NCBI GenBank assembly: GCA_000687975.1
Contig: JIAB01000001.1
Location: forward strand, 868,001 to 932,000
Direction of reading: 5' to 3'
Length of the DNA stretch: 64,000 bases
Origin: Lachnospiraceae bacterium AC2031
Lineage (GTDB): Bacteria > Bacillota > Clostridia > Lachnospirales > Lachnospiraceae
The first letter of the stretch is position 1. Each line of letters begins with the position of its first letter. Shown here piece by piece: positions 51,353 through 60,516 of this stretch. A program made the position numbers and the translations under genes. The notes beneath the pieces were generated by a model that ran no database searches, was not told the origin of the DNA, and was given only the letters and a program-made list of their open reading frames with translations.

Positions 51353-51859
51353 TCAAAAAGCAATATATTTGTAACCTACTTCCGTTACTTCTCCATTCTC
51401 AATCAATACGGCAACACCGTTATCCTCCAAATCTTCTCCACCCCAATCACGATTAAACAAAATATATACAGGGTTTTCACCCTTAGATTCCATAACATAC
51501 TCTGTATCTATAACGATAGAATCCAAGTGGATTTTCTTCATTAATTCATCTTCACTATTTATTTCTGGCCACCATAATTTAAATTCTTCCTCTTCATTAG
51601 GGCCATAAGAGCCTTTTTCCTCATAGTTGTAATACTTTAGTATTGCAGTTGCTATCTTATGCTGAATCTCATCCCAGTCATTAATTAAGGCTTCAAATGC
51701 ATCGCGTTGAAACTGCGAAATGCCTTCCTCTTCATCTTCATCTCCACACATTATCATTACCTCTACAGATGTTTCGTTGCCACCAAAGTTAAAATTCTTA
51801 TGGGCTATATATGCATAGTCCTCGCTATATTCTAATTCTCCAAATGTCTCATCAATCAT
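51353..51859 (-). CDS. Acidic uncharacterised protein (DUF6985-like)
   Basis: A 168-residue strongly acidic protein (FGGNETSVEVMIMCGDEDEEEGISQFQRDAFEAL) followed by LFNRDWGGEDLEDNGVAVLIENGEVTEVG. The pattern of a C-terminal W-containing hairpin and acidic loop resembles DUF6985/DUF2262 immunity-like proteins. AGGAGG precedes the ATG. No paired toxin. Confidence 0.55.
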   Translation of the reverse strand: MIDETFGELEYSEDYAYIAHKNFNFGGNETSVEVMIMCGDEDEEEGISQFQRDAFEALINDWDEIQHKIATAILKYYNYEEKGSYGPNEEEEFKLWWPEINSEDELMKKIHLDSIVIDTEYVMESKGENPVYILFNRDWGGEDLEDNGVAVLIENGEVTEVGYKYIAF

Positions 51860-51903
51860 TTCTTTATCCTCCTAAGTCAATATATTCTGATATAATTTAT
51901 TAT

Positions 51904-52512
51904 TTACAATACGTATGACATATCATTAATATGCCTTACCCGATGTTTTCCATCATCACTTATTATCATGTGGGATACACCTCCAGCAGGACCATGAATA
52001 TCCACTTCATAATATGATTCAACCGGAAGTCCTAAATACATTGCATTCCAAATACTTAGTAGATCACCATGAGATACAATGATAATATTCTCATCATCAC
52101 CTTCAATCACTTCATCATAAAATGGCTTGAGACGATTCCATGCATCCCTCCGACTTTCTCCATCAGAGAACAACCTATCATCGACTGTATTCTCAGGACT
52201 CTCTATATTTTCACGAAGCCACTGAACAGACTTTCCGCAACATTTCCCAAGATTTCTTTCTCTCAGTTCTTGTCTTAATATAGGCTCTACCCCCAGATAC
52301 TTTGTGATTTCTTCCGCCGTCTGCTTGGCACGTTTCAAATCCGAAGAATAAACAACCACATCTTTACCAGCTAGTTCATCGCGAAGTTTTTTCCCGATGT
52401 GATCCGCCTGTATCCTTCCGAGTTCCGTCAAATCCCAATCCGTCCATGATCCAACCATCCCATTCGTATGGTGAACTGACTGTGTATGTTGAACTGTAAT
52501 AATCTTCTTCAT
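51904..52512 (-). CDS. Histidine phosphatase family protein with altered RHG motif
   Basis: A 202-residue protein of the phosphoglycerate-mutase-like superfamily. The usual RHG(E/Q)T motif is TVQHTQSVHH, so the catalytic Arg is Gln; the rest is kept (NGMVGSWTDWDLTELG, VVVYSSDLKRAKQTAEEI, DDENIIIVSHGDLLSIW with the second His). Activity is uncertain. GGAGG precedes the ATG. Cytosolic. Confidence 0.85.
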   Translation of the reverse strand: MKKIITVQHTQSVHHTNGMVGSWTDWDLTELGRIQADHIGKKLRDELAGKDVVVYSSDLKRAKQTAEEITKYLGVEPILRQELRERNLGKCCGKSVQWLRENIESPENTVDDRLFSDGESRRDAWNRLKPFYDEVIEGDDENIIIVSHGDLLSIWNAMYLGLPVESYYEVDIHGPAGGVSHMIISDDGKHRVRHINDMSYVL

Positions 52513-52539
52513 TCTTATTCCTCCACACGGATTCTTTGA

Positions 52540-53058
52540 TTACAGTATTGAGTCTATAGTTTTTTCGTAATCATCATCAATCATTACTACCTGATCATCC
52601 TTAGAATTGAAGGACTTAATAAAACTTTGATTCTCAGCCTTAATCCATTCAACTGTACAGTCTGAATCATCTAATCTTGATTCTATATCGGAACCATGCT
52701 TTATGATTTCAGAAAAATGAGATTCAATATAGTTATCTGTCATTGCTAGACAGATAAATCTAATCTGTGATAAGTATTCATCCTCGAAAGAGGAACGCCA
52801 ATCACTTGGTACATAGCATCCTTCCACAATAAGATTCTGCTTATTCTCAATTGCCGTTTTAATCATCTCACTAACAATAGGCCATAAATAGTCTGTGAGT
52901 TCATCGTCGTCACACGGGGTAAGCTTGGTATTACCACTTCTGATAAGACCCATTTTTAAATGATCGATAGATAAATATGGATATTTATACTTTTCAAGCA
53001 TCCTTTGAGCTAATACCGTCTTTCCCGTATGCGATGCTCCTGTTATGATAATAATCAT
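52540..53058 (-). CDS. P-loop kinase-like protein
   Basis: A 172-residue small P-loop protein: GASHTGKT (residues 6-13), YPYLSIDHLKMGLIRSG as the acceptor-binding region, and NLIVEGCYVPSDW as the Walker B-like strand. It resembles 2-phosphoglycerate kinase or AAA_33-type kinases; the substrate is unknown. The start lies at the edge of the 73-bp repeat array, and the sequence before it (AAAGTGAGGCAAAATG) looks like the last unit's GGAAAAAGGCAAC. Confidence 0.8.
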   Translation of the reverse strand: MIIIITGASHTGKTVLAQRMLEKYKYPYLSIDHLKMGLIRSGNTKLTPCDDDELTDYLWPIVSEMIKTAIENKQNLIVEGCYVPSDWRSSFEDEYLSQIRFICLAMTDNYIESHFSEIIKHGSDIESRLDDSDCTVEWIKAENQSFIKSFNSKDDQVVMIDDDYEKTIDSIL

Positions 53059-53660
53059 TTTGCCTCACTTTCTTATATTTGCCTTTTGACCAACTAACAA
53101 CATTTTCCGTCTATCTTCTTATTTTTGTTGCTTTTGCATCTTCCCAGCGGCCTAATTTCAAGTCATCTAACAACAATTTTTCGCTTTTTCTGTTAGTTTT
53201 GTTGCCTTTTTCCTTCTAAACCACCTTATTTCAAGCGTTCTAGCAACAATTATCCGTCTTTTCTGTTAGTTTTGTTGCCTTTTTCCTTCTAAACCACCTT
53301 ATTTCAAGCGCTCTAGCAACAATTATCCGTCTTTTCTGTTAGTTTTGTTGCCTTTTTCCTTCTATACCACCTTATTTCAAGCGCTCTAGCAACAATTTCC
53401 ACTTTTTTCTGTTAGTTTTGTTGCCTTTCAGCCTTCTATACCACCTTATTTCAAGCGCTCTAGCAACAATTATCCGTCTTTTCTGTTAGTTTTGTTGCCT
53501 TTTTTCCTTCTATACCACCTTATTTCAAGCGCTCTAGCAACAATTATCCGTCTTTTCTGTTAGTTTTGTTGCCTTTTTCCTTCTAAACCACCTTATTTCA
53601 AGTGCTCTAGCAACAATTTCCACTTTTTTCAGCTAGTTCTGTTGCCTTTTCCCTTCTTTT
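53056..53660. repeat. 73-74-bp tandem repeat array (locus 2)
   Basis: This fills the 603-bp gap between the kinase-like start (53058) and the racemase stop (53662). Left arms GTTGC start at 53127, 53201, 53274, 53347, 53420, 53494, 53568 and 53641 (spacings 74, 73, 73, 73, 74, 74, 73; mean 73.4). Right arms GCAAC or ACAAC lie 42-43 bp after each of the first seven. In full units the arms extend to TTGTTGC/GCAACAA. A degenerate eighth unit borders 53058. Core blocks are TTCAAGCGCTCTA and TTCTGTTAGTTTT. No gene seen here. Confidence 0.95.
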
Positions 53661-53661
53661 T

Positions 53662-54357
53662 CTAAAGCGACTGATTGATCAATTCCTGTATGTGTATTTC
53701 TACACTATCTAGGCAAGGAACAGGACAATTATCAGAATTAAGTAAAAGAGGAAGTTCTGTACAACCTAAAACGACCGCTTCTATATCATCTTTTTCCTGC
53801 ATCCTTTTTATAATATCCTGAAACTCTAAAAGTGTTGATTCCTTGACTATTCCAAGTTCCAGTTCTTCCAGTATTCTTTTCGCGATCAGATCTCTATCTG
53901 CTTTTTCTGGAACAATTACATCGATGCCTGCATCAATGAAATCCTTTTTCATAAATGATTGCTCCATAGTAAAGATAGTTCCAAGAAGACCAATCTTTTT
54001 ATAATTACAGTCAACGACCCTTTTGCAAACAGCCTGAGGAATACTGAGCAACTCAACTCCGGTCTGTGATATAACCTCATCAATAACCATATGCATAGTC
54101 ACAGCAGTAAGCGATATAACCTCAGCACCACTATCCTTAAGATGACTGACCTTTTCAGAAAGATAATCCGCAAGAAGATCATATCTTTCAGAAACCACAT
54201 AATCCCATGCCCTTCTGAAATTAACACTTTCAATAACTATATCAGGCATTGCTTCACCTTTTGTAAGTGTATCTATTCTTGAATTAAGTTCTTTGTAATA
54301 CATTAGGGTCGATTCTGGACCTGTACCACCCACCAGACCAATCTTTTTAATATCCAT
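53662..54357 (-). CDS. Aspartate/glutamate racemase family protein, one-Cys variant
   Basis: A 231-residue protein with the family start GLVGGTGPESTLMYYKELN and C-terminal LGCTELPLLL (second catalytic Cys). The first catalytic motif (usually CNTxH) reads AVTMH, so the first Cys is Ala. A one-Cys member may racemise poorly or act on a different amino acid. Part of the accessory array; its stop meets the repeat array. Confidence 0.88.
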   Translation of the reverse strand: MDIKKIGLVGGTGPESTLMYYKELNSRIDTLTKGEAMPDIVIESVNFRRAWDYVVSERYDLLADYLSEKVSHLKDSGAEVISLTAVTMHMVIDEVISQTGVELLSIPQAVCKRVVDCNYKKIGLLGTIFTMEQSFMKKDFIDAGIDVIVPEKADRDLIAKRILEELELGIVKESTLLEFQDIIKRMQEKDDIEAVVLGCTELPLLLNSDNCPVPCLDSVEIHIQELINQSL

Positions 54358-54371
54358 ATTTCACTATCCTT

Positions 54372-54845
54372 TCAATCTAGCGTTTGACATTCTATAGTCT
54401 TCATCATTTCACAGAATCCGTTACGTTCATAGAAGCGCATTCCGTCCACATTACCAGGGAAAACCTGTGTCCTGATAAAGTCGACATTATGCTCTTTTCC
54501 ATAGTCTTTTGATGCTCGGATTAGAGTTGCACCGATTCCCTTACTTCTCATATCCTCACGTACACAAAGGTCTTGTAAATATACGACACTTTGAGGCTTT
54601 AGACACGAAACTTTTTTCTGTTCCAGGATCATAACATGTACGAACCCTATCGCCTTTCCATCTATATCTGCCACAAGAATATCTTGATTATCGCTATCAA
54701 AAATTGACTTAAAGAACTCATCGGTTCTTTCGCCAATCACAAAATGCTCCGGCTGATATCTGACTCCATCTTCTTCTAACGCCAGATACAGTTCCCGGAG
54801 CTCTTCTAAATCATCAAATGTTGCTTTTCTTATAATATATTCCAT
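54372..54845 (-). CDS. GNAT-family acetyltransferase
   Basis: A 157-residue GNAT: YIIRKATFDDLEELRELYLAL, CoA motif LCVREDMRSKGIGATLIRASKDYGKEHNVDFIRTQV, and FYERNGF. The ATG at 54845 is chosen because AAGGAA precedes it; ATGs to 54890 are possible. Follows 14 nt upstream of the racemase gene in transcription. Confidence 0.88.
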   Translation of the reverse strand: MEYIIRKATFDDLEELRELYLALEEDGVRYQPEHFVIGERTDEFFKSIFDSDNQDILVADIDGKAIGFVHVMILEQKKVSCLKPQSVVYLQDLCVREDMRSKGIGATLIRASKDYGKEHNVDFIRTQVFPGNVDGMRFYERNGFCEMMKTIECQTLD

Positions 54846-54954
54846 AGCTAATTCCTTATTATCCATATTTGCTATATGCATTTTTTGCACATTACTTCCA
54901 TACTAATCTATATTACCTCTAGGAAGCGAAAAATATAATATACCGCAGGTATAA

Positions 54955-56061
54955 TTATCTAACACTCTCCCAATACTTCATCAGCTTATTATAAGCTTTC
55001 TTATTTATACCTGGAATATTGAAGAACTGATTCCTTAGAGTAGAATCAATACCCTCCACAGCCCTTTCTCCTATGCTATCTATTGCAATAAATGCTTTCT
55101 GATATGCATAGTAAAATCTAAAGTCTTTAGCCGCATCATTTGAACCGCATTCTTTATCAAAGCTCCTAGCTTTTTCAATTGATATATTTACACTTTTCTT
55201 CATCGCTTCATCATCATTTAGGCAGGCATACAAATAAGCCTTTAACATATGATAAGAAGCCTCCATCTTTGTATAGTATCCAACTCTATCAAAACTAAGT
55301 TTTTCTGTTATGACTAAGATAGAATCCGCAAGGGCCAGCGATGATTCCATATTTTTTTTGTTGCCTGTTATTGCAAGCGAAAGAATCATAGGCATCGAAG
55401 AATTAAACATGTTGCTAAGCGCATTTAGCATACCAAACGTGCTATAGCTTAAAGACTCTTTTATATCATCATTCTGAAGGTATACAAGCGCCAAGATACT
55501 GTTATTAATTCCACCAAAATTAATCTTTTTATATCTTTCCAAAGCTTCCTTCTCGTCAACAACTATATAATTCATGGCGATTGTTGAATCAATCGTATAC
55601 ATATTTATTTCTGGATTATCATTCTGAGATATATATAATTTCGATTCCTCCAGCAACTTTATCGCCATCTTTGACATCTCGGCATCCTGATGTTCCCACC
55701 CATAGGCGTTATACATCATTCCTGATGTGAAGAGTATTCCGAAGTCATGTGGATATCTGGTTATTGCATCTTTTGATACAGCAACAGCTTCTTCATACTT
55801 ACGTTCAACAGTAAGTGTATTAATTCTGTGCACTATATCAGTTACTCGTTTTGAAGACATATCATATCCGATCAACACATCAACAGATACATCAAAGAAG
55901 TCCGCCAGGATTCCCAGCATTATAATATCCGGAGTGTTGTTACCATTTTCCCACTTGGAAACCGCACCAACAGTAACACCAAGAGCCTCAGCCAGTTTTT
56001 CCTGGGTGAGGCCCTTCTCCTTTCTAAAGGTCTTAATATTTTCATGCAACTTTAACTTCAT
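54955..56061 (-). CDS. XRE-family regulator with TPR-like C-terminal domain
   Basis: A 368-residue regulator: XRE helix-turn-helix (LHENIKTFRKEKGLTQEKLAEALGVTVGAVSKWENGNNTPDIIMLG...), then helical repeats (about 90-350) typical of peptide-binding regulators. Its ATG overlaps the MFS stop by 20 nt, so the two are one operon. It may control that exporter; the target is unknown. Confidence 0.85.
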   Translation of the reverse strand: MKLKLHENIKTFRKEKGLTQEKLAEALGVTVGAVSKWENGNNTPDIIMLGILADFFDVSVDVLIGYDMSSKRVTDIVHRINTLTVERKYEEAVAVSKDAITRYPHDFGILFTSGMMYNAYGWEHQDAEMSKMAIKLLEESKLYISQNDNPEINMYTIDSTIAMNYIVVDEKEALERYKKINFGGINNSILALVYLQNDDIKESLSYSTFGMLNALSNMFNSSMPMILSLAITGNKKNMESSLALADSILVITEKLSFDRVGYYTKMEASYHMLKAYLYACLNDDEAMKKSVNISIEKARSFDKECGSNDAAKDFRFYYAYQKAFIAIDSIGERAVEGIDSTLRNQFFNIPGINKKAYNKLMKYWESVR

Positions 56062-57322
56062 TTGTCATTTCCTTCTTAGATTCAAGTTCAGGATTGATCA
56101 TCATTGTTATAACTAATAATACTATCACTCCTATACCACAAATTGTTATCATGGTTCCTGTTTCAATTCTGACTTTAGCCCATCCCACAAGCATCGATGC
56201 TATCGGCATAACAGCTGTTGCAGCAGACATAAATACAGAAGTTGCACGAGCCATATACTTAGGATCCACATTAGTTACGAATGTAATATTGAATATACCT
56301 ACAATAAGACTTGATGTAAATGTAAGTATTGTAAAGCAAAGTCCTGCGAATAAGTATTTGATCAGAACTATATCAGTAATCATTCCGCCAAATGGAATCA
56401 CCATAACTCCAAGTCCCATAAGCATTCCAAATATAATTAATGTTTGTTTCATTGATAACTTCTTTGATACAGCAGGTATCATTATAGAGCCAAGTATAGA
56501 GCCAATAGATCCAGCAATACCTATTACGCTAAGAAGTTCGCTTCCCAAGTTATAGCATTCACTTACAAGTGGGGCCTGAAGTGCGTTTATTGGTACAAGG
56601 ACCATATTTAGAAAAACTGCGATAACAATATAGTTAACTAAAACCTGCTTACTTCTAATGTAGTTTACACCTTCTTTTAAAGTAGTAATATATGATTCGC
56701 TTTTTATCACTTCCAGATTCTCTTCCATCTGCTCACATTTGATTGTAAAAATAATTACTCCTGCAACGAAAAATGTGATGATATCAATGATCATAATAGT
56801 CTTTAATCCAGCAGCTGCTATGATAACTCCTGCAAGTCCTGTTCCAACAAGTGTAGCTGCACTTGATAATGTAGAATTCAGACTCATACCATGAGTTATA
56901 TGCTCTTTCTTAATTACTCTTGGGAGGAATGCATTTCCTGCAGGCATATTGAAGGCTTCAATCGTAGTGATCACAAATGTAAATCCTGCCATAATCCAGC
57001 CATTTGCATATCCCATCAGATATATCAATAAGAAACCAACAAGTACAAATCCTCTAAGGAAATGTGTTATAACTATAACCTTCTTCTTTTCAAGTCTTTC
57101 AACTAATGCTCCTGTAAAAGGCTGTATGATAACATTTGGAAGTATATTGAGTGCAAATATGATTGCTGACCAGGTTCCACTATGCGTTATCTGATATACA
57201 AGCCAGGTAAAACCAACTGCATCCAGTGCATCACCAAATCTATTAATGATCGTAGAAATCAGAAGTTTTCTATACTCAGATTCCTTTAAAACTTCCTTAT
57301 AGCTTATCTTATTCTCTGCCAT
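56042..57322 (-). CDS. Major facilitator superfamily transporter
   Basis: A 426-residue 12-helix transporter of the macrolide/enterobactin-exporter-like class: FALNILPNVIIQPFTGALVERLEKKKVIV (loop 2-3 motif), NAFLPRVIKKEH. Likely exports small molecules or drugs. The start has AAAGGAGGG. It is encoded just before an XRE regulator; a long AT-rich region (57323-57450) upstream holds TTGTATAC-type repeats that may form its promoter. Confidence 0.9.
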   Translation of the reverse strand: MAENKISYKEVLKESEYRKLLISTIINRFGDALDAVGFTWLVYQITHSGTWSAIIFALNILPNVIIQPFTGALVERLEKKKVIVITHFLRGFVLVGFLLIYLMGYANGWIMAGFTFVITTIEAFNMPAGNAFLPRVIKKEHITHGMSLNSTLSSAATLVGTGLAGVIIAAAGLKTIMIIDIITFFVAGVIIFTIKCEQMEENLEVIKSESYITTLKEGVNYIRSKQVLVNYIVIAVFLNMVLVPINALQAPLVSECYNLGSELLSVIGIAGSIGSILGSIMIPAVSKKLSMKQTLIIFGMLMGLGVMVIPFGGMITDIVLIKYLFAGLCFTILTFTSSLIVGIFNITFVTNVDPKYMARATSVFMSAATAVMPIASMLVGWAKVRIETGTMITICGIGVIVLLVITMMINPELESKKEMTNEVKVA

Positions 57323-57456
57323 AAACTTTCCCTCCTTTAAGGTTTTTTCTTTTGTTTATGGCTTAATTGTAAGATCATCTATTAATTTTTTTAATACATT
57401 ATTTGTACAATTAGTATACAATTAATTTTCCAGTTTGGAAAGTTGTATTTTGAAGA

Positions 57457-57487
57457 AAAAGGATTATTCATTTCGAACAATCCTTTT
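57457..57487 (-). terminator. Intrinsic terminator of the 61308-57495 operon
   Basis: AAAAGGATT / AATCCTTTT form the base of a hairpin that extends to TTC/GAA inside, followed on the minus strand by TTTTTCTTC. It lies 8 nt after the TetR stop. Confidence 0.85.
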
Positions 57488-57494
57488 ATAATCA

Positions 57495-58067
57495 TTAACA
57501 ATCAATCCCCATGATACTCTTCAATCCATTAAGTCCCAGGTAATGATAATAAATCAAAACTTTTAGTTCTTTTTTTATACTTGCTTCATCAGAATACTTT
57601 AACAGTATATCTGTATATCCATATATCAAAAGCTTAGAAATCATTTCTTTAGCACCATCGTCATCTATAGGACAGGCTTCAACGAACTTACCGATAATGT
57701 TCTGTTCTATCATTTTTCTATCAGTTCCTTCACTGGAACGAAGAGCTATAAGTATTCCGCTACGATATTCACAAAAAATCCTGGCCAGAACCCCAGATAT
57801 TTCCTCACACTTATCAGGTGTATACTTACCAATAAAATCATCGGTAAAAAAGAAAGACATTAACTTAATTATCTCAGATCTTGCAGGACCAACAAGGGTT
57901 TCATATATTTCTTCCTTTGACTTATAGTAACGATATATATTGCTCTTGCTTATATAGCTCCTCTCAGCGATCATCTTAAGCGAGGTATTCTCATACCCAT
58001 TTTTGATGAACAGCCTCTCAGATACTGTAAGTATTTTTTTCTGAATATCATCCTTTTTTACCTGCAT
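57495..58067 (-). CDS. TetR-family regulator
   Basis: A 190-residue TetR protein: N-terminal helix-turn-helix (LTVSERLFIKNGYENTSLKMIAERSYISKSNIYRYYKSKEEIYETLV). The C-terminal domain is diverse. It is the last gene of the ATPase/FtsX operon, so likely represses or controls that exporter. AAAGGAGAGG precedes the ATG. Confidence 0.9.
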   Translation of the reverse strand: MQVKKDDIQKKILTVSERLFIKNGYENTSLKMIAERSYISKSNIYRYYKSKEEIYETLVGPARSEIIKLMSFFFTDDFIGKYTPDKCEEISGVLARIFCEYRSGILIALRSSEGTDRKMIEQNIIGKFVEACPIDDDGAKEMISKLLIYGYTDILLKYSDEASIKKELKVLIYYHYLGLNGLKSIMGIDC

Positions 58068-58083
58068 ATACCTCTCCTTTGTT

Positions 58084-58120
58084 AATGAGTCACTTTGGCT
58101 CTCTCGCCAATCGACTCATT
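58084..58120 (-). promoter_or_regulatory. Hairpin between FtsX and TetR genes
   Basis: Nested arms AATGAGTC/GACTCATT (58084-58091 and 58113-58120) and TTGGC/GCCAA (58095-58099 and 58106-58110) form one long stem spanning the permease stop codon and the gap. No T run follows, so it may weaken TetR translation or act as a partial terminator. Confidence 0.55.
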
Positions 58121-60485
58121 CCTGAATCAGTCGATAAGCTGAAACCTTCTTCATCCTTCCTGACATCACGAAGCTGAACACAAATACCATGATCACAACT
58201 GCGACGGCTGGTCCAGCAACCAGTTCCGGTTTAACTATGAGGTGTGAACTTTTGATGCCGAAACCACTTAGCACGAAACCGAATAATGGATTAATAAAGA
58301 AATATCCTACAGCCGCTCCAACAGCTGCTGCGATTGCCGTTGCTGGGATTAGTGAAAGTGAAAGCTGAACCCTTAGCTGTGTACTTGTAAATCCAAGCGC
58401 CTTCTTAATTCCAAATTCTTTTTCCCTCTTAACAAAAATACTTTTCAGAAGAAGCCTGATAACCAGCATGATTATTACCACATTCGCACCGACTAGTAGA
58501 AAAACAATAAATCCTATCGCAAAAACAGGTGCATTCTCCTTACTATGCTGATATCTGTAATTGTTTTCTGTTTCGGTAATGTTGCTGTCACCCAGCTCCT
58601 CACCTTTTCTCAGAATATCATCCACCTTATCAGTGTCAGCATCCTTGACACTGACTCTGATATACTCATAGCCTGTTTTAACCCCCAGTTCCTCTGCAGC
58701 TCCCTCTGTCACATAAAGCCTGTTATTAAATGCCGACTGCTGAAGACCAGTTATCTTAAACTCCTTTGTCTTACCGCCATACGAGGCCTTGATTGTATCA
58801 CCTATTCCTAGCCCGAGTTCATCTGCGAGATAACTGCCAAGCACAGTTTCATCGTCAGTTTCAAACATTCTTCCCTTGTATAGATCAAAGCTGAGTGCTG
58901 ACGGATCAGTGGTATAAACAAGATTTGTTTCCAGATCATCTATATAAGCATAATATAACGAGATTCCATAATACTTATTTTGTTTGTCATTCCCCTCCAG
59001 ACGCTCAATCGTTTCTTTTACCGCATCTGCAGAAGTATTCTCAACGTAGAAATATCCATCTGCAACATCGCCCAGGATCATCCTTTGAAGCTTTGAAATG
59101 TCTACCTTTGTATTATAATATAAGACCGCTGAAAATGCGGTGATAAATGCAACTGCCAGAACTATACACATAATAACGAAACTCTGTACAGGCGACTGAA
59201 GGAAGGTCTTTATCGCAAGAAGCACATCCACTTCTCCCCTGGTCTTTTCCATCGGCATATGATTCTTCATCTTTCTGACTGAACTGAAGCCAAATCTGAG
59301 CGCATTTGCAGGATGAAGATTTTTAATCCTTGCCGTCGAGAAAAATACCGTCAGCGATATCAGCGCAAGAACTCCAACCAGAATCCCCACACTAAACTCC
59401 GGAAAGAATCTGTTCTTCCAGATAAGTCCAGTAATCTCTCTTATAACTGACTGCTCTAGAATTGGATAAACCACATATGAAAGACCTATTCCAATCACAG
59501 AACCAAATGCACCAACTACGATATACTCTGCCATAAGCGACAATCTGATCTGCGCAACCGTATATCCTACAGCCTTCAGTGCTCCTATATTTGTCACATC
59601 GCGGTTAATATTATTATTGATCGTAAAAACTATGATAATTACGCAGATGATTAGTACGAGTGCTGCAAAAGCACTCATGAAAGCCGCAAGGATATTTGCG
59701 ATTGAAACATAGGACATACGTCCTTCAATATGAGCAAAGCCATCTGCTGGAATGTGAAGATCCTCAGCCAGTGTATCCTTGATCTGCTTAAGGCTCTTCT
59801 CTACCCCAAAACCATCTTTAACATTTACAGTAACTATTTTATCACATATGGAATCCGCTCCGCTTCTAAGTATCTCATCACGGTCTTCCTTGAGCATCTT
59901 AAACTCATCCTCTTCAACCATGGCTGAATAATAGGATTCAAATCCACCCATATACTGATGCTGATATATACCCGCCAGCGTATATTCATACTTTCCCTGA
60001 TTTGTATCGATATAAAGCTTATCACCAACCGAGAGATCATTACTGAGCGCTGTATGAAGATTCAGATATATCTTTTTACCAGCTACACTTTCATCCAGTT
60101 CAGAAAAGACGATGATTTTTCTGTTATCCTCATCATCCACATTCTGGATCATCAGGTCCTCTTCAGTCTCTTCCTCATCATTCTTATCAGTCTTCAGTTT
60201 GTAAGATGGAAAGCATACAACATCAGACATATGGTATGACTCAACATAGTCCGCTTCTTCAAACATATCTCTTACATCATCATCAGAATCCGGAACATAG
60301 TATGAAGCAATAAAAGATATAAAATCCGGAAGTTCTAGTTCATCCACATATTCATCAAACAGACTTTCATACTTCGAAGCCATAAGGCCGATATTCATAA
60401 GAAATGTGGAAAGAATCATAATCATAAGGAAAATGATAAGAATGGTACGATCCTTACGGATGTGCGATTTAATTAATTTAATCAT
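58116..60485 (-). CDS. FtsX/MacB-type ABC permease, two FtsX domains
   Basis: A 789-residue double FtsX permease; the coupling motifs are NIGALKAVGYTV and EFGIKKALGFTS. Helices: about 16-36, 270-295, 320-345, 370-395, 425-450 and three at the C-terminus. Close paralogue of the 11895-14288 permease. The ATG at 60485 has AAAGGAG just upstream; an in-frame ATG at 60533 would translate the hairpin region. Its ATPase is encoded just upstream. Confidence 0.9.
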   Translation of the reverse strand: MIKLIKSHIRKDRTILIIFLMIMILSTFLMNIGLMASKYESLFDEYVDELELPDFISFIASYYVPDSDDDVRDMFEEADYVESYHMSDVVCFPSYKLKTDKNDEEETEEDLMIQNVDDEDNRKIIVFSELDESVAGKKIYLNLHTALSNDLSVGDKLYIDTNQGKYEYTLAGIYQHQYMGGFESYYSAMVEEDEFKMLKEDRDEILRSGADSICDKIVTVNVKDGFGVEKSLKQIKDTLAEDLHIPADGFAHIEGRMSYVSIANILAAFMSAFAALVLIICVIIIVFTINNNINRDVTNIGALKAVGYTVAQIRLSLMAEYIVVGAFGSVIGIGLSYVVYPILEQSVIREITGLIWKNRFFPEFSVGILVGVLALISLTVFFSTARIKNLHPANALRFGFSSVRKMKNHMPMEKTRGEVDVLLAIKTFLQSPVQSFVIMCIVLAVAFITAFSAVLYYNTKVDISKLQRMILGDVADGYFYVENTSADAVKETIERLEGNDKQNKYYGISLYYAYIDDLETNLVYTTDPSALSFDLYKGRMFETDDETVLGSYLADELGLGIGDTIKASYGGKTKEFKITGLQQSAFNNRLYVTEGAAEELGVKTGYEYIRVSVKDADTDKVDDILRKGEELGDSNITETENNYRYQHSKENAPVFAIGFIVFLLVGANVVIIMLVIRLLLKSIFVKREKEFGIKKALGFTSTQLRVQLSLSLIPATAIAAAVGAAVGYFFINPLFGFVLSGFGIKSSHLIVKPELVAGPAVAVVIMVFVFSFVMSGRMKKVSAYRLIQE

Positions 60486-60516
60486 ATATTTCTCCTTTGT
60501 ATTTGGCCTGGCTCCG

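Noticed and set aside
53056-53660. CRISPR array
   Set aside because: Units are 73-74 bp and nearly identical throughout, with no variable spacers and no cas genes.
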